In this document: positions 35,709 through 44,807 of the stretch, one piece after another
How positions within the stretch are numbered: the first letter of the stretch is position 1
Layout: each line of letters begins with the position of its first letter
Assembly: GCA_035283685.1 (NCBI GenBank)
Contig: DATETJ010000010.1
Coordinates: forward strand, 59,588-123,587
Length of the DNA: 64,000 bases
From: Candidatus Bathyarchaeia archaeon
GTDB lineage: Archaea > Thermoproteota > Bathyarchaeia > Bathyarchaeales > Bathyarchaeaceae
Direction: 5' to 3'
The notes under the pieces: model-generated
The model's database searches: none
What the model was told of the DNA's origin: nothing
What the model saw: the letters and a program-made list of their open reading frames with translations, nothing else
Position numbers and translations under genes: made by a program

Positions 35709-36493
35709 TGCCAGCTGCCTCCTTCCAGTCGCCTTTCGTAGAAGACTACGCCGATAAACGTGAAGGAGAAAAAGAATATGAACAAGGCTAAGACGCCTAT
35801 GAACGGGCTGATTTGAAGTGCGCCTTCAACTCCTGTGCCCCAGCGGAACAAATCAGATGCATACGTAAGTGGATTGAACTTGGCTATCATAGCATAACTT
35901 GGCATAGCTTGTTGCATATAGACGGTTGGATACATCGTTGTGCTTAACCTAACTATCAACGCATCCAAGACGCCGATGAGAATATCGTATTTGTCTCCAG
36001 ACTTCATGGCAACTGCTATCGTGATGCTCATGCCTGACACTCCAAAGGCGAAGAGGAATAGACTCGAAAGCGCAATCAGGAAGTGAAATGGGTTCATGAC
36101 GCCTAGCAAAGCCAAGACCACAACCAAAAGAGGCCCAACGTAAATGAAACTGCGTAGACCACCACCGATCGACCGCCCTAGCACAAGTTCTCTTCGGCTA
36201 ACTGGCAGTGTGAGCAGGTATTCGAAAACGCCGTGTTCAGCTTCTTCAAATATGTCGTAGCCTATGAACATGGAAGTTGAGTACAATGTGATAATTGTGA
36301 CGCCTGCCACGTAGTACTGGAAGTAGTTTATACCTGCCTCTCTAGCTGCTATCTCAACCATTTTGCTGACTATGAGTCCAAAAAGCGCCACCTGCGAGAC
36401 AAACCATATTCCCCGCATGATAAGCATGAACTTGTACCGCATGAACATGCGCAAGTCGCGTTCAATGACGAGCCAGATTTTTCTAAACCCCAA
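35705..36493 (-). CDS. ABC-2 type exporter permease
   Basis: A 262-residue permease with six predicted helices, from MGFRKIWLVIERDLRMFMRYK on. Its central block EEAEHGVFEYLLTLPVSRRELVLGRSIGGGLRS corresponds to that of the following permease, showing the two are paralogues. It lies 15 bases after the ATPase gene and overlaps the next gene by four. The three genes form one exporter operon. Confidence 0.9.
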   Translation of the reverse strand: MGFRKIWLVIERDLRMFMRYKFMLIMRGIWFVSQVALFGLIVSKMVEIAAREAGINYFQYYVAGVTIITLYSTSMFIGYDIFEEAEHGVFEYLLTLPVSRRELVLGRSIGGGLRSFIYVGPLLVVVLALLGVMNPFHFLIALSSLFLFAFGVSGMSITIAVAMKSGDKYDILIGVLDALIVRLSTTMYPTVYMQQAMPSYAMIAKFNPLTYASDLFRWGTGVEGALQISPFIGVLALFIFFFSFTFIGVVFYERRLEGGSWQ

Positions 36494-36508
36494 TGAGAGC
36501 CCTCTCGC

Positions 36509-37474
36509 CTAAACCGTTCTCTGGGCTTCTTCCAGCGACAGACCTGTGAAATGGGCGAACACATCGTCCAGTGATGGCTCGCTCATATGTATGCTGGCTA
36601 TGGGCAAACTGTGATCAAAGAACAGTCTCATTATCTTTGGAGTGACGGACTCAACTTGGTTAAGGTACAAGCGCAATGTGTTGGAGCCCACTTCTTTGAC
36701 GGTTACAATCTCCTTGATAGCTTCCATTTCGGTAAGAACTTTCCTAGGCGCCTCCTTCTCAAGGTGGACTTCCATTACGTCGCCGCCGGGTATGCTGTCT
36801 TTGAGCTTCTTGGGTGTGTCGCACACCAGCAGTTTGCCCTTGTGCATGATTGCCACTCTATCTGAAAGTACATCAGCTTCTTGTAGCTCGTTTGTGGCGA
36901 GAATTATCGTGGAGCCTTCTTTTCTCAAGTCGCGGAGCAGGTTCCAGATTCGGTGTTTTCCAACTACGTCGATTTGGGCTGTAGGCTCGTCCACAATGGC
37001 TATTTTTGGTCTCTGAATTAGGACTTTTGCGATTTCAACGCGTTTTTTCATGCCACCGGACAACGCGTGAACGCTTTTGCGGCGATCATCCCACAGGTTC
37101 ACTTCGTCCAGCGCCCACTTGACTCTTTGCTTACGTTCTTCGTTTGAGAGTCCGCAGACTTTGGCGTGCCAGTTGAGAACATCCCAAGCTGTGCTCACCC
37201 ACAGCAATTTGGGCTCTTGAAAACACACGCCGATGGTTTGGCGGGTTTGGTTCGGTGATTTCTTGATGTCAAATCCTGCTACTGAGGCTGTTCCTTCTGT
37301 CGGTTTGATGACGGTTGTGAGCATAAGTATAGTTGTAGTCTTGCCGGCACCGTTAGGTCCCAGTAAGCCGAAGATTTCGCCGTCATCAATTGATAGGTCG
37401 AGGTGGTCGACAGCTGTCACTTTCCCGAATTTTTTGGTTAGATCAAAAGTTTGTATGATGGCTTTATTCGACAC
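36509..37474 (-). CDS. ABC transporter ATP-binding protein (exporter)
   Basis: A 321-residue ATPase with Walker A GPNGAGKTTT (near residue 40), signature LSGGMKKRVEIAKVLI, Walker B IAIVDEPTAQID, and a C-terminal extension (about residues 225-321) of the type found in DrrA/CcmA-like exporters. The switch position normally filled by His reads LATNEL, so it is Asn instead. That could weaken hydrolysis, though several exporter ATPases vary here. It is the first gene of the operon with two ABC-2 permeases. Confidence 0.9.
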   Translation of the reverse strand: MSNKAIIQTFDLTKKFGKVTAVDHLDLSIDDGEIFGLLGPNGAGKTTTILMLTTVIKPTEGTASVAGFDIKKSPNQTRQTIGVCFQEPKLLWVSTAWDVLNWHAKVCGLSNEERKQRVKWALDEVNLWDDRRKSVHALSGGMKKRVEIAKVLIQRPKIAIVDEPTAQIDVVGKHRIWNLLRDLRKEGSTIILATNELQEADVLSDRVAIMHKGKLLVCDTPKKLKDSIPGGDVMEVHLEKEAPRKVLTEMEAIKEIVTVKEVGSNTLRLYLNQVESVTPKIMRLFFDHSLPIASIHMSEPSLDDVFAHFTGLSLEEAQRTV

Positions 37475-37599
37475 CTTTTGGCACCAGATAGTTGGAAGGC
37501 GTGATTAGGGATGAGATCGGCTCTTAAACGTATCGCACAAGCCAATTCTTATTAATCAAAATCGCACACCTGTAGGATTCCCATTGGAGAGGAGAAGCA

Positions 37600-38538
37600 A
37601 TGAGCTTAGAAAAGATCAGGAAGATGATGGAAAAACACGGTGTGCCTGGGCGAGACCTTTATAGTCTGCCAACTTCTGAGAAAAGGTTCCCAGACAAATG
37701 CCATTACCGAATTGAAATCTCAGGTATTGAGCGCCCTTCCACCCTTGAAGCAGTTATTGATGAAATGGAGAAGCGCAAAGTGCCCGTGCACAGACTAATC
37801 TCAACCGTTATGGGCGCCACATTGCTGAGCGACAAAGAGATGGAGCAGTTTGCCAAGCTTGCGCATGACGCCAAATTGGAAATTATCATCACACCTGGTC
37901 CGCGCACGTTATGGGATCTAGGCGGACAGGTTCGAACACCCGAAGGCGCCTTGTCAGGCATTCGTTTCAGAGGAAGCGACAACCTAGCCTATGTAATAGC
38001 TGATATTAGACGCGCAATAGACTTCGGATTCAGAGGGTTCCTCGTAGTAGACGAAGGTTTGCTCTGGTTGTTGGCTCAAATGCGCAAGGCAGGCGACATA
38101 CCAAAGGACGTGGTATTCAAAGTGTCCATCTTTGCAGGACACGCCAATCCCGCTGGCGCCAAAGTATTGGAGACATTAGGCGCAAACACATTCAACCCAG
38201 TGGCTGATGTCACCTTGCCCATGCTGGCAGCCATCCGAAAAGCAGTCAACATACCCATCGACGTCCACGTCTACCTCTTCGACTCCTTCGGCGGCTTCAA
38301 CCGACTGTGGGAAACACCTGAAATCGCTCGGGTAACAGCTCCCTGTTACTTCAAAATCGAACCAGGACCCAGCGTAAGCGCCATGTACAAACCATGGGTA
38401 AGCCCAGAAAGCCTAGCCTTCAGCGCACGGGAAAAAGTGAAAAACGCCGAAACCATTATACAACTAGTCGACAAAAACTACCCCGAAGCCAAACCATCAA
38501 AGATCGGCGCAAAGGACCTAGCCATACCAAAACCGTAA
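37600..38538 (+). CDS. TIM-barrel protein, U32-peptidase-like family
   Basis: A 312-residue protein with alternating strands and helices expected of a TIM barrel (EIIITPGPRTLWDLGGQVRTPEG, GFLVVDEGLLWLL, VVFKVSIFAGHANPAGAKVLETLGANTFNP). It resembles proteins filed as U32-like peptidases near pyruvate-aldolase genes in anaerobes; no protease activity has been shown for that group as far as I know. The next gene, 158 bases on, is the aldolase-Fae fusion, so it may act in the same pathway. The 3' part of the gene is A+C-rich compared with the 5' part. Confidence 0.6.
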   Translation: MSLEKIRKMMEKHGVPGRDLYSLPTSEKRFPDKCHYRIEISGIERPSTLEAVIDEMEKRKVPVHRLISTVMGATLLSDKEMEQFAKLAHDAKLEIIITPGPRTLWDLGGQVRTPEGALSGIRFRGSDNLAYVIADIRRAIDFGFRGFLVVDEGLLWLLAQMRKAGDIPKDVVFKVSIFAGHANPAGAKVLETLGANTFNPVADVTLPMLAAIRKAVNIPIDVHVYLFDSFGGFNRLWETPEIARVTAPCYFKIEPGPSVSAMYKPWVSPESLAFSAREKVKNAETIIQLVDKNYPEAKPSKIGAKDLAIPKP

Positions 38539-38696
38539 ATGTCTTTCCTCTATCTGCAAAGCGTCTACCAATCACCAAGCAAAGGTGGCGTTCTTACTCC
38601 TGATAGTCAAAAGAAGAAGGCCCTAAGTGGTCATCTCCTCCTTCTTTTACAGCGTTTTTCCCAAGCTGCCCCAGGCTTAACCACCGTGGCAATGCA

Positions 38697-40247
38697 GTGC
38701 TAAAGAGTTTTATGGTAGGGGCAGGTAACACACTTTCTCAAAACTCATCTAACCAAGCGGTGACTTACTTGTACAAGCCTGAGGGTATAATGCCCGCGTT
38801 GGTCACACCGTTCACGGACGATGGAAAGCAAGTGAATGAGGAGGCCTTGCGTAGTCTGGTTAGACGCTGCATCGAACTGGGTGCCAGCGGCCTCGTTCCC
38901 TGCGGTACGACAGGCGAATTCGTCAACCTGACAACTGAGGAAAAAAGGAAAGTAATTGACACAGTTATTGATGAAGCAAATGGGAAGGCCAAGGTGGTCG
39001 CTGGAACAGGCGCATCAGGAACCGGACAAGCCTTGGAGATGACAAGATACGCCAAAGATGCTGGCGCCGACGCCGCACTCATCGTCACACCGTTCTACTT
39101 GAAGCCAGCTGATCGAGGCATCTACGAGCACTACGACACAATCGCGAGTCAAGTGGACATGCCTATCATTCTCTACAACATTCCACAAGCGACTGGCGTA
39201 CCCCTCCCTTGGCAAATGGTTGAGGATTTGGCTCAAATTCCAAACATCGTCGGCGTCAAAGACAGCAGCGGACAACTCGCGTTTATCCTCGCTGTGCTGG
39301 AAAAAGTGCGGGACAAAATCAATGTGATGTGCGGACACGACGAAATAGTAGTCGGCGCCCTAGCAGCAGGTTGCTCTGGTGCAATACTAGCCAGCGCCAA
39401 CATCATCCCCGACATATGGGTGCAAGTTCTAAACGCCATCAAAAAGGGCGACCTGAAAACCGCTCGAGAACTGCAGTACAAGGTGCAGAAGATAGCAAGA
39501 ATCATTGCCAAGAGCGGCGCCGTTGGCAGCAAGGAAGCCCTCAACCTAATGAGCATGAAAGTAGGTCCAGTAAGGCTGCCGCTGAGCGTTGGCGGAGAAC
39601 TCACCTACGAAGAGAGGGAAGAACTCAGGTTAGACTTGGAAAAAATCGGCAAGATCACACCTAAGCCTGTTAAGTTTGAAATTGCTGAAAAGAAACTGGA
39701 AGAGCGATTCATGGCAATTAACCTCACACCCAAGGTCATCCGAGACTTCAAGCTTCGTATAGGCGAAGCGTTGGCTGGAAAAGACGCTGAAGTAGCCCAC
39801 ATCGACCTCATCATCGGCGAGAAAAACGGACCTGTGGGAGAAGCTTACGCTAGGGCAAAAGCCGCTCCTTCAGCTGGGCATGAACCTCTCTTAGCCATAC
39901 TTGAGCCCAATTTGGCAGTCAAGCCGATAACAGTTATCATACCTACAGTCACGATTAGGAGTATGAGGCAAGCGAGTATGGTTTATGGTCCAGCGCAGAC
40001 GGCCATAGCTAAGGCGGTGGCTGACAGCGTCGCCGACGGAACTCTCCCCAAAGCTGCAGCAGATGACCTCGTGATAATTGCAGGCGTGTTCGTGCACCCA
40101 ACCGCAGTTGATCGTCAACGCGTCTATATTAACAACTACAAGGCTATGCGTCACGCCGTTCGAAAAGCCATTGAAAACAGACCAACGATGCAGGAAATTC
40201 TTGAGAACAAGGAACGAGCCAAACATCCGTTCAAGTACTCGCCGTGA
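38697..40247 (+). CDS. DapA-family aldolase fused to formaldehyde-activating enzyme (Fae)
   Basis: A 516-residue fusion. Residues about 27-325 are a class I pyruvate aldolase of the DapA/NanA family: GTTGEF (70-75), Tyr160 in LYNIPQATG and the Schiff-base Lys188 in GVKDSSG. The DHDPS-specific Arg after the Tyr is absent (QATG instead of SRTG), so lysine synthesis is unlikely and a sugar-acid or 4-hydroxy-2-oxoacid aldolase fits better. Residues about 358-512 are Fae: IGEALAGKDAEVAHIDLIIG, with the catalytic His368, and the late DDLVIIAGVFVHP and ATHPF-like end. Fae joins formaldehyde to tetrahydromethanopterin. The true start may be ATG 38712 or GTG 38760. Confidence 0.9.
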   Translation: MLKSFMVGAGNTLSQNSSNQAVTYLYKPEGIMPALVTPFTDDGKQVNEEALRSLVRRCIELGASGLVPCGTTGEFVNLTTEEKRKVIDTVIDEANGKAKVVAGTGASGTGQALEMTRYAKDAGADAALIVTPFYLKPADRGIYEHYDTIASQVDMPIILYNIPQATGVPLPWQMVEDLAQIPNIVGVKDSSGQLAFILAVLEKVRDKINVMCGHDEIVVGALAAGCSGAILASANIIPDIWVQVLNAIKKGDLKTARELQYKVQKIARIIAKSGAVGSKEALNLMSMKVGPVRLPLSVGGELTYEEREELRLDLEKIGKITPKPVKFEIAEKKLEERFMAINLTPKVIRDFKLRIGEALAGKDAEVAHIDLIIGEKNGPVGEAYARAKAAPSAGHEPLLAILEPNLAVKPITVIIPTVTIRSMRQASMVYGPAQTAIAKAVADSVADGTLPKAAADDLVIIAGVFVHPTAVDRQRVYINNYKAMRHAVRKAIENRPTMQEILENKERAKHPFKYSP

Positions 40248-40268
40248 AAAAAGGACCAGCTGACTGGC

Positions 40269-41042
40269 ATGACTGTTACCATTGGCGAAGGCAGTTTAAT
40301 TCTGCTCTATTTTGATCAAAGACGAACCTATCTAGTTGCAGTTGAGAAAGGGAAGACTTTTCACACGCACAAGGGCTACATTGAATTCGACGCCCTAATC
40401 GGCAAAGAATACGGAACACGCATTGCCAGCAGTTTAGGCATGGAATTCGCGGCTTTGAAGCCATTGCTGGCGGACTTTATTTTCAAAGCTCAGCGCAGGA
40501 CGCAGATAAACTATCCCAAGGATGTTGCCTTGATAGTTATGTTCAGCGGCATTGGACCTGGCAGCAAAGTGGCGGAGGCAGGAACAGGTGCCGGTGCTTT
40601 GACAACTGCGCTGGCACACTACGTTAAACCAGACGGTCATGTGTACAGCTACGAAATTCGACCCGAATTCATAGAGGTAGCGAGAAAGAACCTGGTTCGG
40701 GCTAGATTGCTGGAGTACGTGGAATTGAAGTCCAAAGATGTCACTCAAGGTATAGATGAAAAGGATTTGGACGCGGTCGTACTTGATCTTGCAACGCCAT
40801 GGCTGGTGGTGCCACACGCTTTTTCAGCGCTCAAAGGTAGCGGCACGCTCGTTTCATTCAGCCCGACGATAGATCAAGTTGTGAAAACGGTTGAAGCGCT
40901 TGGACAAAATAGCTTCCTAGACGTTCAGACTGTTGAGTGCATAATGCGTGGGATGCAAACCGAGAGAGGCAAAACCCGTCCTGAAACGCTGATGACAGGA
41001 CACACTGGCTACATAACATTCGCACGAAAGGCTCTAGGCTGA
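40269..41042 (+). CDS. trmI: tRNA (adenine-N1)-methyltransferase TrmI
   Basis: A 257-residue Rossmann-fold enzyme that makes m1A at positions 57/58 in the tRNA T-loop. The N-terminal domain has YGTRIASSLGMEFAALKPLLADF and the family motif KRRTQINYPKD-like AQRRTQINYPKDVALIV. The SAM-binding motif is KVAEAGTGAGALTTALAHYV, and the catalytic-loop Asp is in DAVVLDLATPW. It starts 21 bases after the aldolase-Fae gene. The usual tetramer contacts cannot be judged from sequence. Confidence 0.95.
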   Translation: MTVTIGEGSLILLYFDQRRTYLVAVEKGKTFHTHKGYIEFDALIGKEYGTRIASSLGMEFAALKPLLADFIFKAQRRTQINYPKDVALIVMFSGIGPGSKVAEAGTGAGALTTALAHYVKPDGHVYSYEIRPEFIEVARKNLVRARLLEYVELKSKDVTQGIDEKDLDAVVLDLATPWLVVPHAFSALKGSGTLVSFSPTIDQVVKTVEALGQNSFLDVQTVECIMRGMQTERGKTRPETLMTGHTGYITFARKALG

Positions 41043-41079
41043 ACTTGACGCAACTCTTGACAAAAATAAAAAAAGGGGT

Positions 41080-41976
41080 TTATGCGGATGCAACCGCAGG
41101 TTTTCGCAGAGAACCTAGTCCTCTAATTATGTAGCCAATGGCGAATAGAACGGCGGCAACGCCTATCAGGACCCACATGTTCGATAAACCGTTGAAATAG
41201 GCTGCCTGAGCCCTGAAACTCTCAGCTTGAGCTTTAAGTAGCTCGAGATGCGCGTCTTGGACTCCGCCAGTGGTGGTCTCTTCGACGCTGAACGCTTGGT
41301 TCAAATAGTTCAAAGCTGTGGTGTAATGTGTTTTGGCTCCTGCAAAATCTCCCTGCTTGTACATTGTATCTGCGATGTCAGTTTCATTGCTGGCTTTTGC
41401 CCACGCCAAGAGAGCATTTGTGCTGTTGAATCCTCCTATGGGAGAAGTGATTCCAGATATTACCTGGCTTAGTTTTCGAGCTGCAACCTGGTCCTTTGAG
41501 TAAACTGCGAACAGTCTCTGAGCGCTGCTGGTGTATGCTCTTGTCATAGTGCCGATGAGTCCCCCAGTGGAGTTCACATATTTCACGTACACGGTGTATC
41601 CGTGCAGGTACAGATTCGAGGCAGTAGTGGTTAATGGCACTTGGAATGCAACTGTGAAGAAGCGCGTTTCTCCAGACTTCAATGCTTCTGGGCTGAGGTA
41701 CGTTGTGGTGTAGTTTGTTTTCCAATCGAGGCTAGCTATGACTGCTGAGACATTCATTTGTTGGGAGAGGTGGTTTTCAACTTCCACTAGTAGGGTAGCT
41801 GTGGAGTTTTCCTCATAGCCGTAGACGCTTTTTCCGTAGTATGGGTCTGTTCCCCAGCTGAAGAAGCTGCCAAGCCAGCTGGCAGATTCGATGTCTGCGC
41901 TTGCCGGTCTCACGATCAAGGCGGAAGTCAATCCCAAGACTAGGACAAAAACCGCTATAGGTAGTGTTCTTTTCAT
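41080..41976 (-). CDS. secreted, C-terminally anchored protein
   Basis: About 298 residues from ATG 41976, preceded by AAGGA-type ribosome-binding bases; the open frame runs on to 42255 but that part overlaps the upstream gene. It has a signal peptide (MKRTLPIAVFVLVLGLTSALIVRPASA), a beta-rich exterior (SVYGYEENSTATLLVEVENHL), several NxS/T sites for N-glycosylation, a helical stem (about 230-270) and a membrane helix near the C-terminus (WVLIGVAAVLFAIGYIIRGL). Surface role likely; no family recognised. Confidence 0.75.
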   Translation of the reverse strand: MKRTLPIAVFVLVLGLTSALIVRPASADIESASWLGSFFSWGTDPYYGKSVYGYEENSTATLLVEVENHLSQQMNVSAVIASLDWKTNYTTTYLSPEALKSGETRFFTVAFQVPLTTTASNLYLHGYTVYVKYVNSTGGLIGTMTRAYTSSAQRLFAVYSKDQVAARKLSQVISGITSPIGGFNSTNALLAWAKASNETDIADTMYKQGDFAGAKTHYTTALNYLNQAFSVEETTTGGVQDAHLELLKAQAESFRAQAAYFNGLSNMWVLIGVAAVLFAIGYIIRGLGSLRKPAVASA

Positions 41977-42137
41977 TTCCTTATCCCTTTTCGAAACCAT
42001 GAGTTTAGCATAGATTCTATTTAATACTTTAGATGCTTCTCCAAGATTCTTACCTTCAAAATTCTGGCTTAGAGCTTTGGTTTGTTGTGGTGTTTTGCCG
42101 TTTTTGTTGAAAAAGAGGGAGGATGGGTGACGGGTTT

Positions 42138-42893
42138 TCAAGTTTTTTTGAAGAGTTTGGTTGCCATGGGTTTCAATGCTCTGTCTATGAATAGCACTAG
42201 TCCTAGGATTGTGAAGTAGGCTGGCAGTCCTATGATTATGCCTGTGACTATCCACATGAAGAAGTAGCTCAGGAATGGAGCAATCGCGTTGAAGAGGGGA
42301 AGGTCAATCGTTGGCCATTGGAGTTGCCATGGCTTATCCGACAATTCTCTTAATGTGACTCTGATTTGCGCGAGTGGTTTCAGTGTTGCTGCGCCGCTCG
42401 TTGGCGTGATGTCTTTGATGTTGGTGTTTATTGAGACAACTTTGCCGTTTTCGGATATGAGGTTTCTAACTTTGAAGACGTATTGTAGTGATTTGTTCTG
42501 GGGGATTTTTGAGACGATTTCGCCGTTCCATGCGTCATCTGTGAAGGTTACGTCCTCGGACTCTATGTAGCCGTTGAGGTTTTCGGTTTCATCCTCTATG
42601 CCCATGACAACATCCTCGAAAGTGCCCTTTTTTAGGTCGCCTTTGATCCATTGTCTGATGTCTCGGATTCGTTCATCATAAACCGCTGGCTGACTCTGTC
42701 CGCCTGAAAGTCCGAATTGCTCTGTTAGCGTCCGTTTCTGCTCTTGAGTCTGGGTTGAGGCTCCGGTTAGGTTTGGGCTCAGATATTGGCGTGGCTTAGG
42801 TTGGTTGGCGTGGATGGTGGCGCTGAAGAGGATGACGCAGAAGATAAGCGCTATGAGTAGCTCTTTTTTGCTGGGTTTTTTCAACCTAGACAC
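42138..42893 (-). CDS. membrane-anchored secreted protein
   Basis: A 251-residue protein with an N-terminal hydrophobic segment (about residues 12-30) that could be a signal or anchor, an extracytoplasmic domain of about 160 residues, and two C-terminal helices (about 200-240). It is not recognisable as a known family. It lies 161 bases upstream of the gene at 41080-41976 on the same strand; together with the genes at 42974 and 43358 they form a run of surface proteins. Confidence 0.65.
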   Translation of the reverse strand: MSRLKKPSKKELLIALIFCVILFSATIHANQPKPRQYLSPNLTGASTQTQEQKRTLTEQFGLSGGQSQPAVYDERIRDIRQWIKGDLKKGTFEDVVMGIEDETENLNGYIESEDVTFTDDAWNGEIVSKIPQNKSLQYVFKVRNLISENGKVVSINTNIKDITPTSGAATLKPLAQIRVTLRELSDKPWQLQWPTIDLPLFNAIAPFLSYFFMWIVTGIIIGLPAYFTILGLVLFIDRALKPMATKLFKKT

Positions 42894-42973
42894 CCAGTAT
42901 TATTGCTGCTTTGACAGAGGTGTTTAATGCTAGGCTTGCGAACGGTGTGTACGAGAAGTAGAACGGAAAATGC

Positions 42974-43276
42974 CTATTCGTGTCTCAACTGGCTTTTGAA
43001 AACTATGTAGGTGCTGAAGGCAACGATTAATCCTGCTAGCAAGATGAGGCTGGATGGCAGCAGGTTGGATGGTTGTGAAGCGAGTCCATAGGTATCGAGC
43101 GTTGAGCCTCGTTGCTCGCCTGCGCTCTCGTCGTCCTTAAGGACGTTTGTGAGGAAGTTGGGTTTCAGTTTGGGTTCGAATGTTGGGGGTCCAGTTTCTA
43201 GAGCTAAGGGAAGCATCATGACTGTGAAGCCTATCAGCAAGGCAGCAGCGCCGTAAGCAACGAATTTTTTTCTCAT
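42974..43276 (-). CDS. small two-helix membrane protein
   Basis: A 100-residue protein with a helix near each end (about residues 7-28 and 72-93) and a polar, Asp/Glu/Ser-rich middle facing outside. The N-terminal helix (YGAAALLIGFTVMMLPLAL) may serve as a signal anchor. No family is recognised. Its position between a membrane-anchored winged helix and two surface proteins suggests membership of one surface or envelope cluster. Confidence 0.6.
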   Translation of the reverse strand: MRKKFVAYGAAALLIGFTVMMLPLALETGPPTFEPKLKPNFLTNVLKDDESAGEQRGSTLDTYGLASQPSNLLPSSLILLAGLIVAFSTYIVFKSQLRHE

Positions 43277-43357
43277 TTTTTGTCGTCTGCCTTGTTAGGT
43301 GAATATTGAGGTTTGGGTTCTTTTAAAGCCATGTTTTAGAACACGTGTGTTCTCAGG

Positions 43358-43816
43358 TTAGAACGGTTTTTGTCTCCATAGTCGGGCGGTTTCTAGCCAT
43401 AGTATTAGGGTGGCCAAGGCTCCGAAGATTACTGCAACTATGTTGTGGATGCTGCCGTCGTGTCGGTAGAATATGAGGTATATAGTCAGCATGGTGGAGA
43501 ACCAGACTGAATAGAATAGGTAGCGGGGAACTAGAAAGCGTCCTAATCGGGTGAAGAACCGGAGTAAGCCAACTTTGACTTCCTGTGTGATGTAGTATTC
43601 GCCCGTGCGCGTCTTGTCAACTAAGCCCAGTGAAACCAGTTTTTCAAGGTGGTGGGCGGCGACGCTGGGGCTGGATAGGCGAAGTGCTCGCTGAATTTCG
43701 CGCACGCCCACGTGGGACCCGGGAGATCTTAGCATGTACCAGTAGATTTGAAGGGTTTTGCCCTTTAGCTCGGATTCAATTTGTGCCAAGTCTGTGGATG
43801 GTGCGGATGCCGACAT
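43358..43816 (-). CDS. membrane-anchored winged-helix regulator
   Basis: A 152-residue protein with a winged-helix domain at the N-terminus (about residues 18-75: KTLQIYWYMLRSPGSHVGVREIQRALRLSSPSVAAHHLEKLVSLGLVDKTRTGEYYITQE). Two membrane helices follow (about 93-115 and 122-142). Such proteins, with a DNA-binding head and membrane tail, are frequent in archaea; the family is thought to sense envelope state. It may control the neighbouring surface-protein genes, but this is inferred from position only. Confidence 0.8.
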   Translation of the reverse strand: MSASAPSTDLAQIESELKGKTLQIYWYMLRSPGSHVGVREIQRALRLSSPSVAAHHLEKLVSLGLVDKTRTGEYYITQEVKVGLLRFFTRLGRFLVPRYLFYSVWFSTMLTIYLIFYRHDGSIHNIVAVIFGALATLILWLETARLWRQKPF

Positions 43817-43891
43817 GACGGTTCATCGGGTTGATATCGGGGAATATGTTAAAAGGCTTTTACTGGTTTCGAAGCCCCTGTGCGCGTTGGT

Positions 43892-44269
43892 TTATCTGGC
43901 GATTGCTCCGCCGATTAATCCGCCTATGGCTGACACTATCGCGCCGAGGACGCTGAGGATAAGCGCCACCAATCCTATGAATAACCCAATCAAGCCACCT
44001 AGGAATAGTCCGAATGGTCCTCCGATTAGTCCGCCAATGGCGCCGCTGAACAGCACGGCTGCTATTGTGAGGATTATGCCGCCGAAGATTCCTGCGAGAA
44101 AGCCCGCTAATGCGCCTCTTCCTGCGCCGCCTCTAGCTATTAGCCCTGCAATGAGTCCGCCGATGAGGTGTCCAATTATTGGTAGGATGAATCCGAGGAT
44201 GGCGATTATGAGGAACCCATGAAAGCGCCAAGCCACAAACTTCCGCGACTGCCCATATTCACGCCTCAT
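43892..44269 (-). CDS. glycine-rich membrane protein (DUF5518-like)
   Basis: A 125-residue protein composed almost entirely of hydrophobic helices with GxxxG/GG patterns (GGLIAGLIARGGAGRGALAGFLAGIFGGIIL; GGLIGGPFGLFLGGLIGLFIGL). This repetitive Gly-rich layout fits small archaeal membrane families such as DUF5518. Four helices seem likely. The A+C-rich strand of the repeat at 44270-44790 lies directly upstream of its start. Confidence 0.7.
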   Translation of the reverse strand: MRREYGQSRKFVAWRFHGFLIIAILGFILPIIGHLIGGLIAGLIARGGAGRGALAGFLAGIFGGIILTIAAVLFSGAIGGLIGGPFGLFLGGLIGLFIGLVALILSVLGAIVSAIGGLIGGAIAR

Positions 44270-44790
44270 GTTGTGGTGTGTTGTGGTTTGAATAAAAGAT
44301 TTGTCAATGATCTCGCTCGGCGCTATTATGAGCTTGGATGTTGGCGCTCTGCGGGAAAAGAAATTTCAAAAGAAGAAGGCGCTATGCCCCTTATACCTTC
44401 TTCTGTCCTTGGTGTGGCAGAGGCTGTGTGGACATCGTCGTCAGACTGCTCCCGGTGACATCAACGAGTTTGAGCATTGTGTTTTGGGGTCTGTTTGAAT
44501 TCTTGTATGACGCGTTGGGTTCTGTTGCGCGCTGTCCTGCGTCAAGTTTAGGCATGGCTTCGTCACCGATGGCATTTGCGGAGCTAGTTTCTGTTTCAGA
44601 TGTTATTAACTTCGGCTTAGAAACAGTAATAACACTGACTTTCTGAGTGTTTGTGTGCGGGGCGTATCGAGAAGTCGTTCTTGACCAGCCGTAGTGCCTT
44701 GCTACAACAACTACTTCTATGTTGGTTGAGGCTTCATTGGCTGTGCGCGCAGTGAAGTTGGCTTGCGCTACAGTGTTTCCCGTGCAGCTC
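44270..44790 (+). repeat. degenerate dispersed repeat, copy B
   Basis: This gene-free interval matches the 7.05-7.96 kb region in reverse orientation. Segment 44468-44509 matches 7311-7271, 44586-44620 matches both 7486-7451 and 7188-7155, 44425-44463 matches 7680-7634, and 44351-44379 is the GAAATTTC-centred motif. A further match is the ACTACTTCTATGTT string at 44706-44719, also present near 7395-7380 on the opposite strand. Open frames in it do not stay in register between copies. Confidence 0.6.
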
Positions 44791-44807
44791 TCCTTTTTCC
44801 CGTGCGT

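Noticed and set aside
38697..39670. Calling the aldolase half a dihydrodipicolinate synthase
   Set aside because: The Arg that binds the substrate carboxylate in DHDPS is replaced (YNIPQATG), and no lysine-pathway genes are adjacent.
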